This document shows positions 1 to 11,289 of a DNA stretch of 64,000 nt, piece by piece. The number at the start of each line of letters is the position of its first letter. Position 1 is the stretch's first letter. The stretch covers positions 62,001-126,000 of the forward strand of contig JAWZSP010000007.1 in NCBI GenBank assembly GCA_034401135.1, read 5' to 3'. The notes beneath the pieces are model-generated. The model saw nothing but the letters and a program-made list of their open reading frames with translations. It had not been told where the DNA came from and searched no databases. The DNA comes from Volutella citrinella (lineage: Eukaryota > Ascomycota > Sordariomycetes > Hypocreales > Nectriaceae). The translations under genes were made by a program, and so were the position numbers.

Positions 1-2101
1 CCGAAGACGGAGACTTCCAGACCTCGTTTGTTGAGCGACATCGCCGCGAGTTCAACTTTACCTTTGACCGACCTGTTCTGGTCGATGATGTCCGCGTTCG
101 GACCATGGCTTCCGCGAACAAGATCATCGAGAAGAGCCCCCTGCAGCAGCTCAAGTCGGCCGATATTCAGAAGGCTGGCGAGCCTAGCCACTACACCGAC
201 GTGTACTTTGACTCGGAGGCTGGCTTCCGAAAGACGCCCGTCCACCTGCTGCGTCATCTTGGCTCCAATGTCACGCTGCACGGCCCTGCCATCATCATCG
301 ACGAAACCCAGACAATCGTTGTCAACCCCAACGCGACCGTGAGCGTTCTCGAGACGTGCGTCGTGGTAGACTTGGAATCTGCGCCTCGCGAGGCCACCTA
401 CTCGGCCCAGGTCGACCCCGTCCGGCTGTCCATCTTTGGCCACAGGTTCATGTCCGTGGCAGAGCAGATGGGGCGCACCCTCCAGAAGACGGCCGTGTCC
501 ACCAACATCAAGGAGCGCCTCGACTTTTCCTGTGCCCTGTTTTCACCTGATGGCGGCCTCGTGGCAAACGCACCCCATGTGCCTGTGCATCTTGGGTCTA
601 TGCAGTTTGCTGTCCGTTATCAGCACCAGCGCTGGTTGGGACACCTCAAGGACGGCGATGTCCTCGTCTCGAACCACCCCGTCTCTGGCGGAACCCATCT
701 TCCCGATGTGACGGTAGTTACCCCCGTTTTTAAGCTGGGTACCGATGAGATCATCTTCTACGTGGCTTCACGCGGCCACCATGCCGACAGTAAGTACAGT
801 TCCACAGTTTGTCATTAAATCAACGACTGACCTTATCAGTTGGTGGGATCTTGCCCGGCTCCATGCCTCCCAACTCGACCGAGCTTTGGCAGGAAGGTGC
901 AGCCATTGAGTCGGAAAAGGTCGTGTCCAACGGTGTTTTCAACGAGGACCGCATGCGCGACCTCTTCTTGGATGTGCCCTCCAAGTATGAGGGCTGCTCG
1001 GGCAGCCGCAACATCAGCGACAACATCTCGGACCTCAAAGCCCAGATTGCGGCCAATTCTCGAGGCATCTCCTTGATCCAGAACCTCATCGAGGAGTACG
1101 GACTCAGCACAGTGCAGATGTACATGTACGAGATCCAGCGGACTGCCGAGCTGGCCGTGCGCAATCTGCTGAAGGATATGTACCATCGGTATGGCGGCGA
1201 GCCTCTGGAGGCATTGGATTTTATGGACGATGGTACCCCAATCAAGCTGAAGATTACAATCTCCGAGGACGGCTCTGCTGTCTTTGACTTTGCTGGTACT
1301 GGGGCGGAAGTCCGCGGCAACATCAACGCACCCGAGGCCATCACCCATTCGGCCATCATCTATGCGCTGCGCTGCATGATCAAGTCCGACATCCCCCTCA
1401 ACCAGGGTTGTCTCAGCCCCGTTGACATCCGAATTCCTAAGCCTAGCATTCTGAGCCCGACTGGCGCAGCCGCTGTGGTGGGAGGCAACGTCACGACGAG
1501 CCAGCGTGTGACTGACGTCGTCCTTAAGGCTCTCCATGCCTGTGCTGCCTCGCAGGGCTGTCTGAACAACCTGACCTTTGGCATAGACACCAAGGTCGAT
1601 GAGGCCACTGGCGACAAGATTCCCGGCTTCGGCTACTACGAGACCATTGCGGGAGGTGCTGGTGCCGGCGACGGCTGGGTCGGCGAGAGCGGCGTCCACG
1701 TACACATGACCAACACGCGCATCACCGACCCGGAGATTCTGGAGAAGCGATACCCGTGCATCCTGCGCCGCTTCGAGCTCCGTCCCAACACCGGCGGCGA
1801 GGGCCGAAACAGGGGAGGTGACGGCGTCGCCCGCGAGATTGAGTTCCTGACGCCGGTGCAGTGCTCGATCCTCTCGGAGCGCCGAGTGCACCGGCCCTAC
1901 GGCATGGAAGGCGGCGAGGCTGGAGCGACGGGCGTCAACTACTGGCTCACCAAGGACAAGTACACGGGCTTGGACAGGAAGGTGAACATGGGCGGCAAGG
2001 GAAGCATTCCGATGAAGACGGGCGATAGGGTCGTTATCAACACTCCTGGCGGAGGTGGCTTTGGTATCAAGGCGGGACTTCAGAATGGATTCAAGGATTG
2101 A
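1..2101 (+). CDS. 5-oxoprolinase, C-terminal half (5' end outside window)
   Basis: ATP-dependent 5-oxoprolinase converts 5-oxo-L-proline to glutamate in glutathione turnover (family knowledge). The frame is open from base 3, is cut by one intron (790-839, GTAAGT...TATCAG) and ends with TGA at 2099-2101. The visible part is 682 residues; family proteins are about 1,250-1,300, so roughly the N-terminal half (most of the HyuA-type ATPase domain) is off the left edge. The first ~120 residues are the end of the HyuA part. From '[15 protein letters not shown]' on it is the HyuB/hydantoinase-B domain, with the conserved NHP, GGTHLPD and 'RGHHAD' segments and the C-terminal '[16 protein letters not shown]' and 'NTPGGGGFG' motifs. 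The splice joins HHAD to IGG without losing conserved residues. It converges on the next gene, with 111 bp between the stops. Confidence 0.93.
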
Positions 2102-2212
2102 TTTAGTTTAGCTAAAAATGTTTGATTGGTTTGTCTTTTCCCCCCCCTTTTTACAGGAATCACAAGATCAAGATCAAGGTCAGAACATAATTCATCATTC
2201 ATTGGCATTGCA

Positions 2213-4292
2213 TCACATTTCACTCCCCTCAAACTGCTGCCCCCGCAACAGCGCCGTCTCTACCCACTGCCGATCCATATCTATGTCGATAGAGTCCAGC
2301 ACCTCCTCCCACAAGCCGGGGTCCCCTTCGAAGCCCAAGTTGAAAGAGGGGTCTGGTTGCTGCGGGATTTCGGCTATGACAGCGCCGGCCTGGATGCACC
2401 CACTTTGCGGGGGGTTTCTATCTCGAATCTGACCACCGTTGGCAGCATCGGGAGCTTCCTTGGGTTTCATAGTGCCCTTGATCTTGGTGAGGAGGGAATG
2501 GCACGCTTGGATGTATTTGTTGCCCTTCTCGGCCATGGTTTGCAAGACGTCCAACGCCATGTACATGGCTGATGCATCGGTTTCCTGGTATGGAAAGGCG
2601 ATGTTGACCATGACAAGGAGCATGGCCGCGGAGAAGGCCTGCTCTCCGTCGATGAAGCCGTACGTTGCTAAGTTCAACCGTTAGAACCAGCCAGCCGAAT
2701 TACCTCAAGTTCATGGCTTACCGACGAGGTTGTATTTTGAAGCAGCATTGAGGATTGCCGCACTGGATCTGGCTGCCGAGATGGCAGTATCAATGACGTG
2801 GACAATATCGGGCGGCAGTCCCTCCTCCCATCGCGCCGCCGTCGGACGCTGCGCGTTGGCAACCAGCTGCCTTTGTACAGCGTAGAGTAAAATCGGGCGT
2901 GCCGTCATGTTGATGCAGTGATAGTAGTGCAGGTACGTGGAAACAATGTCCCTATTCGGCGGAGTACCCCATTCGGAGGGGTCCATACGCACGTTTTCTG
3001 GCAGACGATCGAACCAGGCCGATAGACTCTTCATAATGTGCTGCACACAGACGGACAAATCACCGCCCGACTTTTGCTTTTTTCGATAAATCTTCTGCCC
3101 TATTATCCCCTGTATCCGAGAAAGCTCCGTGTATGAGGCCAGTACGGAGGCAGCCCGGTTGTCCTCGCCTGCTCGCGGGGACGGAGGCAGCAGGTCGATG
3201 TCCTCGTCCTGGATTGATATCGGGTTGCCCGACGTGACACACAGCAGCCTTTCCATGCTGTACGTCGACCACCACACCCTCCGCCGGTACTCTTTGGTGT
3301 CCGAGTCGTGGTCCGACGTCTCCTGGTGCAAGCCGAGAGAGATGGCCATTCGCAGGGCGATGCCAATGTACAGGTAGGCCGCATCCCTCCGATTGATCGT
3401 CTGCATGAAATACGCCACGTAGCTCAAGACTTCGATGAAGAGTATCGAGCCATCCTCGTACACGTTTGGCAGGAATTCGAGAGCATTCTTAAAGTAGACA
3501 AAGCCAGGCGGGCCGTCGTTGCCCACCCACTGGTTGATGGAGTACATCTGGCCAAAGGCAAACACGAGCAGTATCTGGCAGTATACGAGGCAGTCCTCTT
3601 TGTCTTCGGTATCGAGACGGCGCGCATATACGCGCTCGAGCCGCCCCTCAAAGGCCGACTCGGTTAGGAAGGAGAAGATGGTGCCAATGTAGGCGTGCTG
3701 CGCCCGATACAGGCGCTTGGCAAGTTCATATGGCGGCAGCTGTGGGATTTCCGGGCAGCTTGAGCGTCTTATCCAGCTGGTGTCCTCGTAATGGGGATAC
3801 ATGTGCCAGGCCAGCGTCTCCGTCGTGGGATTTAGTCGATTGGCAATATATGTGGAGGAGGAATTGCCCATGAAGTCTACGAGAATCAGTCCACAAGCCG
3901 TGCCTGGCCAGGATGTAATGCAACGTACGATACTGCCCAGAGTTGCCTAGCACCCAGTTGTCTGTGCTTGTAAACTCCAACTCAATGTCCTGGCTGCAGG
4001 CTCGCGTCGCGACGGAGCTGGCGTCCTCCCTGTCGTCCCTAGCATTGGCAGCCCTGCGTGCCTGGGACTGAAGCTCAATGAGATAGCTCTCAGGGACATT
4101 GACCCTCTTCTCAGACTCGGAATAGATGCAGGTATGGCCAGCGTCTCTACATGCGATGCACGGGTACGGCGGATCTCCAGCACACTTGGTTCGCCTCTTC
4201 CGACAGCGATTGCACGCCTTGGCGGATCGCTTCAGGACATCCATCGGGGCAGCAGCGTGTTGCCTTCGTGAGAAAGCCTTGCTGGCCTGCAT
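2213..4292 (-). CDS. Zn2Cys6 fungal-specific transcription factor
   Basis: Model complement(2213-2667, 2722-3876, 3929-4292), 657 aa, introns of 54 and 52 bp with good donors (GTAAGC, GTACGT). The N-terminus has a binuclear zinc cluster, C27-x2-C30-x6-C37-x7-C45-x2-C48-x6-C55, preceded by basic residues. The middle carries the fungal-specific transcription factor domain with the typical 'RRRVWWSTYSMERLL' segment and 'GNPISIQDEDIDLLPP'. It should be a nuclear DNA-binding regulator. It is transcribed away from the P450 at 4752 over a 459-bp shared intergenic region, so control of that P450 is plausible but only inferred from position. The start at 4292 is the first ATG before the zinc cluster; a second Met at residue 17 is also possible. 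Confidence 0.9.
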
Positions 4293-4751
4293 CTCGATTT
4301 CGATATCGACTGTCGGCCTTGCGGAGGCTCTGGGATGCCCCGGGATGATGGAAGCGAGTAGGACGTTGCCACTGTCGGCCGGTCCGAGCAGCCCCGCGCC
4401 TTGCCCCGACTGATTCCCTATCTGGCCCCGATTGATTCCCCACTAAAGTAGCGTTAGTTGACTTGGGTTTAGGGCCGTTGGCCATTCCGCATGGATCGTC
4501 CCTTGTCAATGATCGGGCTCCACCTCCCGATCAGAAGCTTTCCGATGCAAACAGACTCACTGACTGGGGACATCCGATCCGTCGGGCGTAAGACGCAACA
4601 TCGACACCATGATTCGGGCGAGGTCGTCTGTGGGGCGCCGGACCTGGAGACTTGATGCTTGCAAGGCGAATTATGGCTCAGTCGGTGCTCTTTGCAGTAT
4701 ACATAAGCAAGTGATTCTTTTTAGCTCCTGATTGCCCATGGAATCATCGGA
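4293..4751. promoter_or_regulatory. Divergent promoter between Zn2Cys6 regulator and P450
   Basis: This 459-bp gap separates the two divergent start codons. A TATA-like element, TATACATAA at 4698-4706, lies 46 bp before the P450 ATG. Several CGG/CCG triplets occur around 4568-4585 and 4615-4640, but I see no clean symmetrical zinc-cluster site. No gene is supported here; short reading frames on both strands are out of phase with anything conserved. Confidence 0.45.
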
Positions 4752-6306
4752 ATGAGGTCCAACAGCGCCATGTCTGCGAGCATTCTTCTGACCCTGGCCT
4801 TCGGGGCTTTCTTCCTCGCCTCACGTCTTCTCATCTCCTACCTTCGTCTGAGAACCATCCCCGGCCCCGCCTTGGCCAAGTTCACTGACCTTTGGCGCTT
4901 CTGGTCTCAGAATGCCAAAGGCCACAGCGCAAGGCTCGTCGACCTGCACAGCAAACACGGGAATCTTGTACGCCTGGGTCCCAACCACATAAGCGTCAGC
5001 GACCCGGCGGCCATCCCCATCGTCTACAGCACCAACCCGACATGGCTGAAGGGCCCTTCCTACTATGGCGCCGTGCCGGTGAGTAAGAAGCGAGCTGTGC
5101 CCAGCGTCATCGCAATGAACGAGTCGCAGCACACCGCGGTGCGCAAGTCTGTGGGCCGAGCCTTTACGACAAACTCGCTACTTGACTACGAAGATTCCAT
5201 TGAGGCGACGGGCCAGGAGCTGGTTGAGATTCTGAGAAAGCAGAATGAAACCGACATGGGCATGTGGCTTCAGTTCTTCGCCATGGACATGCTGATTCGC
5301 ATTGCCTTCAGCGACTCACTGGGTCTCTTGGCCAATGGCGACGACATTGACGGAACCCTCGCTGCTGTCATGGCGCGATTCGATCACTGGGGCCAATGGG
5401 GCGCAATGCCGGGTGCCGACTATCTCCTCAACAAGAGCCGCTTGGCCACGATGCTGCGTGGTGTGGGCGACAGTCCGCTAGCCAGGATCGGCATGAGCAA
5501 GTTGCAGGCCAAGAAGAACTCAATGGATGCCTCCAAGTCCAAGGATCTGTGCTCCAAGTTTCTTGAAGGCCAAGCCAAGTACCCTGATCTTGTCAAAGAA
5601 GACGAGATTCTCGGCATCATCATGTCAACCATTGGTGCCGGTGCCGATACCACGGCTGGCACACTGACCTATACGCTCTACTTCCTCTCCAAGAGTCCCG
5701 AGACCAAGAAGAAGCTCCTGGCCGAAATCGAAGACGGGTTGCGCGCTGGCTCACTGTCTAACCCGCCCAAGTGGACAGAGGTCAGCAAAATGCCCTATCT
5801 CGAAGCTGTTCTCAAGGAGGCCATGAGAACTCTTCCAATCGCATCCTGGGGCCTCGACCGGGTAGTTCCACCTGCCGGCGCAACCATTGCGGGCAAGTTC
5901 ATTCCCGGAGGCACCGTTGTCGGATGCCAGATCGAGTCCATTCATCAGAACCAGCAAGTGTTCGGCAAGGACGCCACTGTTTTCAGGCCCGAGAGGTGGC
6001 TCGAGGCCACCGAGGACCAGCGCAGGCAGATGGACCGCTGCTTCTTGTCCTTCAGCACGGGCAAGAGAATCTGCACCGGCATTCACATTGCGTGGCTGGA
6101 GATGAAGAAGACTTTGCCATTGCTGCTGATGAACTTTGACGTGAGTAGGCCCCCCATATTCCTCATGTCGAGCGACTGGCTAACGACGGTAGTTTGATCT
6201 TGTCAACCCGGACGAGGACATTCTCGGCGGCATTAGAATTAGTGCGGTTAAGTACGCGCCGCCAGTCATGATGAAGGTTACCAAAAGGGATATCGCGGGA
6301 TTCTAA
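4752..6306 (+). CDS. Cytochrome P450 monooxygenase (pisatin-demethylase-like)
   Basis: Model 4752-6140 + 6193-6306, 500 aa, one 52-bp intron (GTGAGT...GGTAG) near the 3' end. An N-terminal membrane anchor (residues ~8-28) is followed by a proline-rich hinge 'IPGPALAKFTDLWRFW'. The I-helix oxygen-binding motif AGADTT is at ~297-302, the K-helix ExxR (EAMR) at ~356-359, PERW in the meander region, and the haem-binding FSTGKRICTG at ~434-443 with Cys441 as the thiolate ligand. The 'LGPNHISVSDPAAI' and 'FSTGKRIC' segments resemble microsomal P450s of the pisatin demethylase type; the true substrate is not deducible. All key residues are present, so it is probably active. A second Met at residue 7 is an alternative start. 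Confidence 0.9.
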
Positions 6307-6999
6307 CTAGTAGCCGGCACAACTAGAACAAGACACTGGAAGAGAGGGGGTTTGGGCCAATGTACGGGGAGAATAAGGTGTCTGATTGTGCACATTGGGC
6401 ATGGAACTACGTAGATGAATGCAGTATTGTTTCAAGACTTCAACTTGCCGTCGCCATAACAGAAATCAGTTTCACCATTTCGGCCACTTGTGAGCCAAGT
6501 CAACCGGGTGACTGTGAAATCCGTGATGCAAACACCAGCGTTAATTCCACCATTTCCGCACCGCCACTTCTTCATCAAGAGGTACCCAGACCCAAGACCT
6601 GTGAGACAGCAGTTAATTACGGCTCACAGTAAGTTGCCAGCCACCAACCCGAGAATCGCGGGCGGGCAGCCCGGCCAATGGCGTTGCATCGGGACCCACA
6701 ACCCGATCTTATCTCCAGCCCGTGGTAATCTGTAGACCAATAACTAATAACTAGTCTACCTCCGGGCCTCAATCTCCGCGATGCAAGGATTGACTCCACC
6801 GGTACACCCGTCGGAAGACAGACTCCTTGGATTCTACCGAGCTAGTCCATGCGGGCTCTTGGCTCCGCGAGATCCATCTTGCCAGACAGGCCCACCAGCC
6901 TTCGACACTAGCAGAAGTAGACCTTGATATATGATATCTGAGACTGCCGCTGCAGCTACTAGTAGAAGTCAAGCTGAGCATACTCTATTCCTCGCGAAA
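6307..6999. other. Intergenic region, no gene seen
   Basis: A 693-bp spacer between the P450 stop and the RidA start. Short frames on both strands show no recognisable family, no signal peptide and no consistent splice structure. It holds the P450 3' untranslated region and the RidA promoter. Confidence 0.5.
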
Positions 7000-7534
7000 A
7001 TGTCCGCCCTGACCAAGACAGAAGTTCGGTCCGACCTAGCGCCGGCACCAAATCCTTTGTTCTCCCAGGCTGTTGTCGTCGGGGGCATGGTGTACGTGTC
7101 GGGAAGCACGGGTGTTGACCCCGTCACCGGAAAGTTCGCTGAGGGAACCGTTTCGGACCGATCAGTGGGTTTTTCTCACTGATGCGCCGAATCCTTCTAA
7201 CTGTCTTAGACTCAAATACTGAACAACGTTTCCAACATCCTCGAGGCTGCGGGAAGTCACATCGACAAGACGGTAGGCACAAATGATGCAATCCCACGCC
7301 TCATGTTTGATGGCTGAACAAGTATAGGTCAAGGTGAACATCTTCTTGACTGACATGGCCGACTATGCGCTTATGAATGAGGCGTACGCCAAGGTGTTTA
7401 ACAATGGAGTCAAACCAGTGAGTTTTCTTCTTCGCCTAAGACCCCTGCTGATATTGTAGGTTCGCACCTGTGTAGCTGTGAAACAGCTGCCGCGAGGCAC
7501 TGATGTCGAAATGGAAGTAATAGCTATTCTTTAA
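7000..7534 (+). CDS. RidA/YjgF/Tdrgn-family enamine/imine deaminase
   Basis: Model 7000-7164, 7210-7272, 7328-7417, 7460-7534, 130 aa, with introns of 45, 55 and 42 bp; all junctions keep phase. RidA-type proteins hydrolyse reactive enamines and imines released by PLP enzymes (family knowledge). The sequence shows 'PLFSQAVVVGGMVYVSG', 'NNVSNILEAAGSHIDKTVKV', 'FLTDMADYALMNEAYAKVF' and the C-terminal 'VRTCVAVKQLPRGTDVEMEVIAI', which contains the conserved substrate-binding Arg. Full family length is about 125-135 aa, so it looks intact. The chosen ATG lies 23 codons inside a longer open frame; starting there gives the usual RidA N-terminus. It converges on the FUSC-like gene, with 170 bp between the stops. 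Confidence 0.9.
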
Positions 7535-7704
7535 AGAAAGTTTAGAAATATCTAATGCTGGGATGCTTGAAGCTGTGTTTTTATACAGATTCAGCTACTC
7601 CAGTTGCTGCTGATCAAGCCATGGCCGTATAGTAGAGATGCGAGCAGGTTGTAGAATAAGAGGAAATTGGATTCATGCCGCGTCTGTTCCATACTAAATA
7701 ATAC

Positions 7705-10700
7705 CTAGGCTAGCGGCTTTTCACCTATCACACCCACCCTACGATCCCTACCGCCCACGTCGACGGGCAAGCTGAAGTCCACGACACCTACAAGCCCGCT
7801 CACTGCCCGCACCAACCCCTCAAGGTCGTCGCATACCAGTGTGCTACATACCTGGGTCATAACGAACTCTGCGTAGCCGCGTAGCTCCAGGGTTGCATCC
7901 AAAGTTTTGGTGTTTGTAGCGAAGGCCACGTCTGCTTGTTTTCCATGGGGCTGTGGGTTGCGTCTGGGGGGTCTCTCCGCGACGTGAGAGGGGGCTCCCT
8001 GGCTCAAATAGATTGTAGTCAGTCCCGAGTTTTCGCGTCTTTGCGGCAAGTCCCGATAGGGAAGCGGTGTTTGATCTGATTCGGCCGCCGTGGCATCTTC
8101 CGGGAGCTTAATCAGTCTCCTCATCATGTCGTAGGGCTGAGGTAGAGGTAGGAAGGGTGGCAAGCTCCGTCCTGAAAGCATCGAGTTTGACAACAAGGTC
8201 AGTGTCGACAGAATAGTATGGTTCACCGATTTTTCTCCTGGGAGGACCTCTACGATCGCTCGCCACCAGCCAACATCTTGCGCGTCTGTGGCGGTATCTG
8301 ATGCAGCAGCTTCTTGGCCGTCAACTTGCTCATTGTCCGAGTCCTTCGTCTTATGCGTTCGCGGCGTTTGTGTCAAGGCATAACTCATCAGCGTTAGATA
8401 GCTCATGATACGCGCGGTGCGCTTGATGATCTCTTGGTATATCTCGATGGGAAAGCGGCCGCCTATATTGGGCTCCCACCGCTGCCACACGACATGAGAT
8501 TCAATAGAGGACATGAGACGCATAACCTTGCCAAAAGTCTTGCGCTGAGCTCTTCGAAGGTGGTAAGCAGGCGATCTTGCTGAATCGATATCGCCAGCTG
8601 TCCCTTCAAACTGCCCTTCCATAGCTGAAGTCATGACGCTGAAGTAGTTAGCGAGCAGGTATATGGTCGCGGATAAATCCTGTCGAAGCCAAGTCCGATC
8701 AGTTAGAGGAGACGGGAAAATTGTCCAGAAGAATGCAACCAAACTGCCTGCCGCGACAGTAGCGAGCCGGTATGGAGCCAGAAGATAGGTTCTACACCCA
8801 TTGTATTAGCCGGTGGCGATCGAGACGAAAGAGAAAAGGATGGGTAGGGCTTACGGGTAGTAGGGCTGTCCGGACTTGGTAGCTACAGCTTCGCCAAGCC
8901 GCCTTACCTGTAACTCGTAACCGACAATAACAATCTGAGTAATAATGGTAATCATGACAGCGACAAGAACCTTCGGAAATTTGAAAAAGTACTGTTCAAT
9001 AAAGATGAACAACCACAAGAAAACAATAACACCGGGGGTTTTCTGGTCGACGATATACCAGATAACCAGTGAGAAGATCATGCCTAGACACGTGCCCCCG
9101 GTTCGACAGAGGAAGCCGAAAATCGATTGGCCAGAAGCTTTGGAGAATGAGTACATTTCAAGTCAAACTGTGAGGCAAAGACCTACTAATCGTCATTCCC
9201 AGAGCAATAGTAATCATTGCCCAATCTAGCCTCTGATCATGGAAGAATTGTTGGGTTTGTTCCAAGAATGCCAAAACCCCGATCGTCATCGTAGCGGAGG
9301 CGACTCGAAAGCCGAAGACGGACTCCTTGGATCCCAATACTGACGAGATCCGACGAAGCCCGTTCCCAAAATGCTGCCAGGTATTAGTAGCAGGAAGATG
9401 CTCTAGATCTCTCTGAGGGTTGAAGCTATCTCCGTAGTTGACATTGTTCGTCTCGAGAATATCCGGGTTTTGCTTCGTGCTCGAGTCCTGTTTTTTGAAG
9501 AGGCTCGCCAACCACTTCCATAGCATGTATTGAGTAGGCAAGATCAGGCGGCTCTGCTTCATTTTACCGTCCCCCACTTTCTCGTCCGCGAAGGCGACAA
9601 GGGCTTGGAGCGATTCCCCAGCAGCATGCATCAGCTGTTGCACGTAAAGAGTTGCGTAAAATTGTGCGTCGCCAGGCGTCAAGTGCTCCGATTGGGTGAG
9701 TTTTGCCTCGTCCCCAACGACCGTTCGCTCCCTAGCCCAGATCCGAGGGATATCGCCTTCCTGTGAATAGAGTTGACGGACTTTCTCATCCACGAGGCTA
9801 CCAAAGCCTTGGTCGCCTGAGTTCATCGTGTTGCCGTGGGCCTCAACATCGTCGTATCCGCTTCTCTTTGATCTCATGGATGCACTTGGTTTCGGCAGAA
9901 TCTCCAAGCAGATGCCAGCATGTTCGAGTCCTTGATCGATTGCTTCCGCTAGAATCAGGAATGGCATGTGCATTTGTTTCATCAAGCCATCCCACACTCG
10001 TTTCTCCCGATTCTTCGCTGTCTCGGCATCGACATTCCACCCTTGACGCTCCGAGACTCGGTGGAAGATATCCACAAGTGAATTTATCGCCACTCTAAAG
10101 GCAGTCAGCCGCGTTTCCGTCCAGAAGTGAGAGATGGCAACTCGCATTGGAATCGTGACGTTTCGAAGCAGTGCGAACGTCTCGCCGATATCTTTCGCGT
10201 CAAGCTTTCCCCAAGCCATATCCCTCTTCGCAAATGTCATATTTCCGTGGATTTTGCCTACTATAACTCTTATTGCACCTACTGTCTCTTTCAAGCACTC
10301 GATTTCTTTCGTTTCCTTGGCCACGCCCTCATTTTTCACCCTCTTCACCTTCCTCGACTTCAGTTTCTTGTCCCCAGAAGCTCTTCGCCCTTCGCAATCC
10401 CTAATCTCAATAGCATGACTGTCCTTTGCTAAGGCCGCTAGATGTTGCTTTTGTAAACTTACTAACTTTCTAAGCAGGCCAATAAGACCTCTCAACTCTG
10501 CGATGACTACCATGCGGCTACTATAAGGGAAGATGAAGAGCGACACGCCTGCCGCTAGGCCCAAACCAAAGAGCATTGCTAGCAACTGCTCTTTGACAAA
10601 GGCCTCCGCCGCCTCAGTCGTGGCAAGCATGGGCCCGAAGGTCGTGCTACTGTTGATCAAGATACAATAGAAGATCACAGGTAGGCCGAAGCTGGGCAAC

Positions 10701-11289
10701 TTTGCCCGCACAAGGTTTGCGAACCAGATATTGGCGAATAGCCATACTGCACAGACGGCAGACTGAGACGAATTGTACGGCGGTTGCGCCATCGCGGTAT
10801 CCTGAGGTGTGGGAGGGGAGGTATGAGTGCGTGCTTGAATAGAGGACCAGATGGCAAGCAAGGACATGGCTGACCCAACGCAGACGGCAAGGATGTTCAA
10901 GATGAGGTTCTGGAAAAATCGGTCGCGCGGCAGGACCACGGCGGCGAGGATGGAGGCTATTGGGATTAAATAGCCCATCGTCGTGAAGTAATTATATATT
11001 GGTGCCGATTGGTACATCGATATGCCAATAATGGGCGGCATGGAGCCTCTGCACAAGCAAGAATACGTTAGGGCAAAGTCCTACAAGAAGCAAAGGAAAG
11101 TGGATTGCGTTCTGACTTGAGCATCAGGACCAAGGTTAGAGTATCTAGCCCGGCTTTGTCCATGAGACGTTTCAATGTGGTGGGCTTCGACTTCGGATGT
11201 TCGTCCGCATTGTCGCCGGCAGCGGTCGGTTCCTCCTTCTCCAAAGTCTGTCTCGAGGAACCATTGTGCTGCTTTGCTGGGCTCGCCAT
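7705..11289 (-). CDS. FUSC/ArAE-type membrane protein (ArAE_2_N + DUF2421), putative aromatic-acid/fusaric-acid efflux
   Basis: Model complement(7705-8791, 8855-9137, 9187-11048, 11117-11289), 1,134 aa; introns of 63, 49 and 68 bp keep phase. The order matches the fungal family: a cytosolic N-terminus (~55 aa), a first six-helix bundle beginning 'LKGSMPPIIGISMYQ', a long charged central segment, a second bundle with 'TSGQSIFGFLCRTGGTCLG', and a C-terminal DUF2421-like region with 'FPSPLTDRTWLR'. The 49-bp intron ends in AAAG: reading through it would meet a stop, while splicing there restores the conserved TSGQS motif. The first intron has a weak GTCAGA donor. By family this is an integral membrane exporter of aromatic or weak acids; the substrate is unknown. 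Confidence 0.88.

Noticed and set aside
836..1891. 351-codon open frame on the minus strand
   Set aside because: It is antisense to the well-conserved 5-oxoprolinase exon; its protein has no family features and its length follows from the G+C-rich codon use of the real gene.
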